In this document: positions 62,256-64,000 of the stretch, in pieces | Layout: every line of letters starts with the position of its first letter | Position numbering within the stretch: position 1 is the stretch's first letter | DNA from: Beggiatoa alba B18LD | GTDB taxonomy: Bacteria > Pseudomonadota > Gammaproteobacteria > Beggiatoales > Beggiatoaceae | Reading direction: 5' to 3' | NCBI RefSeq assembly: GCF_000245015.1 | Contig: NZ_JH600070.1 | Span: 2,371,804 to 2,435,803, forward strand | Length of the DNA: 64,000 nucleotides | The notes under the pieces: model-generated | What the model was told of the DNA's origin: nothing | The model's database searches: none | Seen by the model: only the letters and a program-made list of their open reading frames with translations | Translations under genes and position numbers: made by a program

Positions 62256-63155
62256 ATGCTTTCCCGCTATCATACCGCTCATTTTACCGTCTTGCTTGCT
62301 ACGCTTGCCTTAACCGTCAGTATAAGCCCCTTAAGTGTTGCGAATGAATTTGTTGAAACCAGTAGTTTTTTACGCTACGACGATAATATTGGACGCGCAA
62401 CGCAAAACAGTGATAAAGAAACAGAAATTAGTGTGCAACTCAATCTCAGCGCAGGCAAGGCTTTTCACCCTGCAACAGGTAGCCGTTTTACCCTACAAGC
62501 CAATGTGACCTTAAACCAACCGACCAATGTCACCGATTTAACGCAAGCGACCTTAGGATTTACAGGACAATACAATTATAAATTTGGTTTAGGTGCATTC
62601 GCGCCACGTCTATCTGCCAAATTATCCGCAGATTATGCCGATTTTCGCAGCGATATTCGGGATAGTTGGATTTATCACACAGAAATACAACTGAACAAAC
62701 GCATAGATGAACAATGGGTTATTAATGGAGGAATCGCCTATAAAATCCGTCATGCTCAAGATGAACCCGTCAGCACAATAACGACCCCGACAGATGTCTT
62801 TGATCAAGAACGTATCAGTTTCTTTATCGGCAATGCTTACACCCTGCAAAATGGAACACGCTTAAGCCTGAGTTATAACTATCATGATGGTGATATAGAC
62901 TCTACTGCAACCGCGCCCAATTCGCGCTTGCTCAATGCATCAGCAGCAAGATTACGCGATCCTGCATTTGGTAATAATAAAGTCGTTTATAAACTAGAAA
63001 ACACGCATACTCATGACATCAGACTAGAAGCTAGTTGGATGCTGACAGATAAATCAACAGTAACAATTGGTTATAACTTCTTAAATACAACTGCACATGA
63101 TGATATTGAATATCGATCTAACCTACTGCATATCGGGATTATCACTGCTTTTTAA
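62256..63155 (+). CDS. Predicted outer-membrane beta-barrel protein
   Basis: The 299 aa start with a signal peptide (AHFTVLLATLALTVSI..SVA). The mature part alternates hydrophobic/aromatic and polar residues in strand-sized pieces (RFTLQANVTLNQ, QATLGFTGQYNYKFGLGA, WVINGGIAYKIR, TRLSLSYNYHDGD, STVTIGYNFLN), as in barrels of about 12 strands, and ends in IITAF with a terminal Phe, the outer-membrane insertion signal. FLRYDDNIGRA resembles the start of barrels next to 'methylamine utilization'-type cupredoxins. A strong AAGGAG precedes ATG. Only 18 bp separates it from the cupredoxin gene, so they form an operon. Function unknown. Confidence 0.82.
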   Translation: MLSRYHTAHFTVLLATLALTVSISPLSVANEFVETSSFLRYDDNIGRATQNSDKETEISVQLNLSAGKAFHPATGSRFTLQANVTLNQPTNVTDLTQATLGFTGQYNYKFGLGAFAPRLSAKLSADYADFRSDIRDSWIYHTEIQLNKRIDEQWVINGGIAYKIRHAQDEPVSTITTPTDVFDQERISFFIGNAYTLQNGTRLSLSYNYHDGDIDSTATAPNSRLLNASAARLRDPAFGNNKVVYKLENTHTHDIRLEASWMLTDKSTVTIGYNFLNTTAHDDIEYRSNLLHIGIITAF

Positions 63156-63173
63156 ATAATTAAGGAAAATTTC

Positions 63174-63818
63174 ATGTTAAAGCAAATAATGAGCTTACTG
63201 CTTGCTGGCGTACTCTCTCCCCTCACCTTTGCCGCCTCGCTGACGGTACAAGTCACTGAGCAAACAGGTAAACCTGTACAAGGGGCTGTGATTGAAATCG
63301 TTTCACCAACAGGGGCTTTTCCCAAACCCCCAATATTTATTAGTATTATTGACCAGATTAATAAAGAGTTTGTCCCAAATATCACCGTTGTCCCTGTGAA
63401 TACACCGATAAAATTCCCCAATAAGGACAATATTCACCACCATGTTTATTCTTTCTCCACTGCTAAACCCTTTGAACTTCCTCTTTATGAAGGCACGCCC
63501 ACAGACCCCATTATCTTTGATAAAACAGGTATTATCACTTTAGGCTGCAATATTCACGACTGGATGCTAGGCTATATCTACGTTGCCGCCAGCGATAAAT
63601 TCACGCAAACCAGTGCAGACGGCACAGCCACACTTGCTGATATCCCCGCAGGAAATTACACTCTAAAAGTTTGGCATCCAAATACACAAAACGCCAAAGA
63701 AGCAGAAAGCTATCCGCTGAATTTAACAGATAATAATCAAATTTTTCCTGTTAAAATTACCATCAAGCCTACCATTCGCATCAGACGTGCCCCCAACTCA
63801 CGGAGTGATGATTATTAA
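63174..63818 (+). CDS. Periplasmic cupredoxin-like protein (methylamine-utilisation-type)
   Basis: 214 aa. Signal peptide MLKQIMSLLLAGVLSPLTFA, cleaved near AAS. The N-terminal part is a cupredoxin fold with candidate copper ligands H88-H90 (NIHHHVYSFS), C125 and H128 in LGCNIHDWM and M131 of the same segment, the order His...Cys-x2-His-x2-Met of a type 1 site. A C-terminal segment (ADIPAGNYTLKVWHPN) has the look of a carboxypeptidase-regulatory/SpaA-like beta domain. AAGGAAA precedes ATG. It follows the beta-barrel gene by 18 bp; electron transfer or copper handling at the envelope is inferred. Confidence 0.85.
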   Translation: MLKQIMSLLLAGVLSPLTFAASLTVQVTEQTGKPVQGAVIEIVSPTGAFPKPPIFISIIDQINKEFVPNITVVPVNTPIKFPNKDNIHHHVYSFSTAKPFELPLYEGTPTDPIIFDKTGIITLGCNIHDWMLGYIYVAASDKFTQTSADGTATLADIPAGNYTLKVWHPNTQNAKEAESYPLNLTDNNQIFPVKITIKPTIRIRRAPNSRSDDY

Positions 63819-63830
63819 ATAAAACATGAT

Positions 63831-63927
63831 TGTCTGAAACAGGATTTTCGGGATTAAACCCTCACACAAAAACCAACGCGAATGAATCTTTTAAATCCAG
63901 CTAATCGTGTGAATCCTGTTTCAGACA
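63831..63927. repeat. Element A copy 10 (palindrome only, variant)
   Basis: TGTCTGAAACAGGATTTTC pairs with GAATCCTGTTTCAGACA. Compared with other copies both arms carry the same replacement (GAATCAG to GAAACAG, and CTGATTC to CTGTTTC), again preserving the stem. The terminator hairpin and the outer terminal repeats are absent. Confidence 0.7.
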
Positions 63928-63983
63928 AAAGCGTTAAAATGAACAACTAAAACCTGACTTGTTTAGCACTACCAAAATTCTTT

Positions 63984-64000
63984 ATGCCAGAACCAACAGT
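63984..64000 (+). CDS. Possible start of a gene cut by the window edge
   Basis: ATGCCAGAACCAACAGT opens a frame at the last 17 bases (MPEPT). Too short to judge. Confidence 0.2.

Noticed and set aside
1-63927. Element A palindromes as tRNA-like or CRISPR repeats
   Set aside because: There is no cloverleaf or unique spacer series; copies are dispersed, and the terminal repeats and hairpin mark a MITE-like element.

Overview
The window looks like a chromosomal segment of a moderately AT-rich gammaproteobacterium, most likely Beggiatoa or a close relative in the Thiotrichales/Beggiatoaceae. The housekeeping gene order is gammaproteobacterial (yceF / yceD-rpmF-plsX-fabH-fabD-fabG-acpP-fabF-pabC-mltG, argA, argG, sixA). 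It also carries what is typical of filamentous sulfur bacteria: Rpn/PD-(D/E)XK transposase-like genes, a cyanobacteria-like TPS exoprotein, TPR and STAND proteins, and many short dispersed repeats. No 16S rRNA or marker phylogeny is available, so the genus is an inference.

Layout. 1-1450: a decayed IS982-family insertion sequence next to a MITE-like repeat, interrupting an Rpn-family gene. 1.4-8.7 kb: queA, an enoyl-CoA hydratase, an orphan VWA protein, argA, a frameshifted Rpn gene and a tandem pair of Cys-containing paralogues of unknown function. 8.9-12.6 kb: tRNA-Leu(CAA), a lipoprotein, a secreted pentapeptide protein, a broken membrane-protein gene and an orphan HsdM homologue that has lost its methyltransferase motifs. 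12.9-24 kb: CBS protein, apbC/mrp, dcd, yceF, then the fatty-acid/phospholipid cluster through pabC and mltG, tightly packed with several TTG/GTG starts and overlaps. 24-31 kb: glycosyltransferase and TPS exoprotein, RidA, a J-domain/RDD protein and a FemAB-like acyltransferase. 31-38 kb: fused isobutyryl-CoA mutase icmF, an unknown beta-rich protein and a membrane glycosyltransferase with a lectin-like tail. 38-45.5 kb: sixA, a two-domain PPK2 phosphotransferase, a flippase-like membrane protein, a 14-15 repeat TPR protein, a histidinol-phosphatase-type enzyme and an M48 protease. 45.7-54 kb: rraA, a DmdC-like acyl-CoA dehydrogenase, a sensor SpoIIE phosphatase, a TPM/Tim44-like pair and argG. 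54.6-64 kb: Bcr/CflA exporter, STAND-TPR ATPase, AEC transporter, response-regulator/histidine-kinase hybrid, EVE protein, and a beta-barrel plus cupredoxin pair.

The most unusual signal is not a gene. A modular repeat family (here 'element A') carries a long imperfect palindrome, a strong terminator-like hairpin (GACCTGCTAGG...CCTAGCAGGTC) and terminal inverted repeats nearly identical to those of the IS982-family remnant. Copies or remnants occupy every convergent intergenic gap longer than about 60 bp and repeatedly touch or supply stop codons. Arm sequences co-vary between copies (GAATT/AATTC versus GGATT/AATCC), which preserves pairing. This suggests IS-derived MITEs that act as portable transcription terminators. 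A second, smaller palindromic family ('element B', ends TATAGTAAACG) is found next to some copies.

Metabolic links: icmF, the acyl-CoA dehydrogenase and the enoyl-CoA hydratase point to short/branched acyl-CoA metabolism. The upstream regions of the first two share a TTGACGTTKACGT motif resembling operators of MerR-type regulators such as LiuR.
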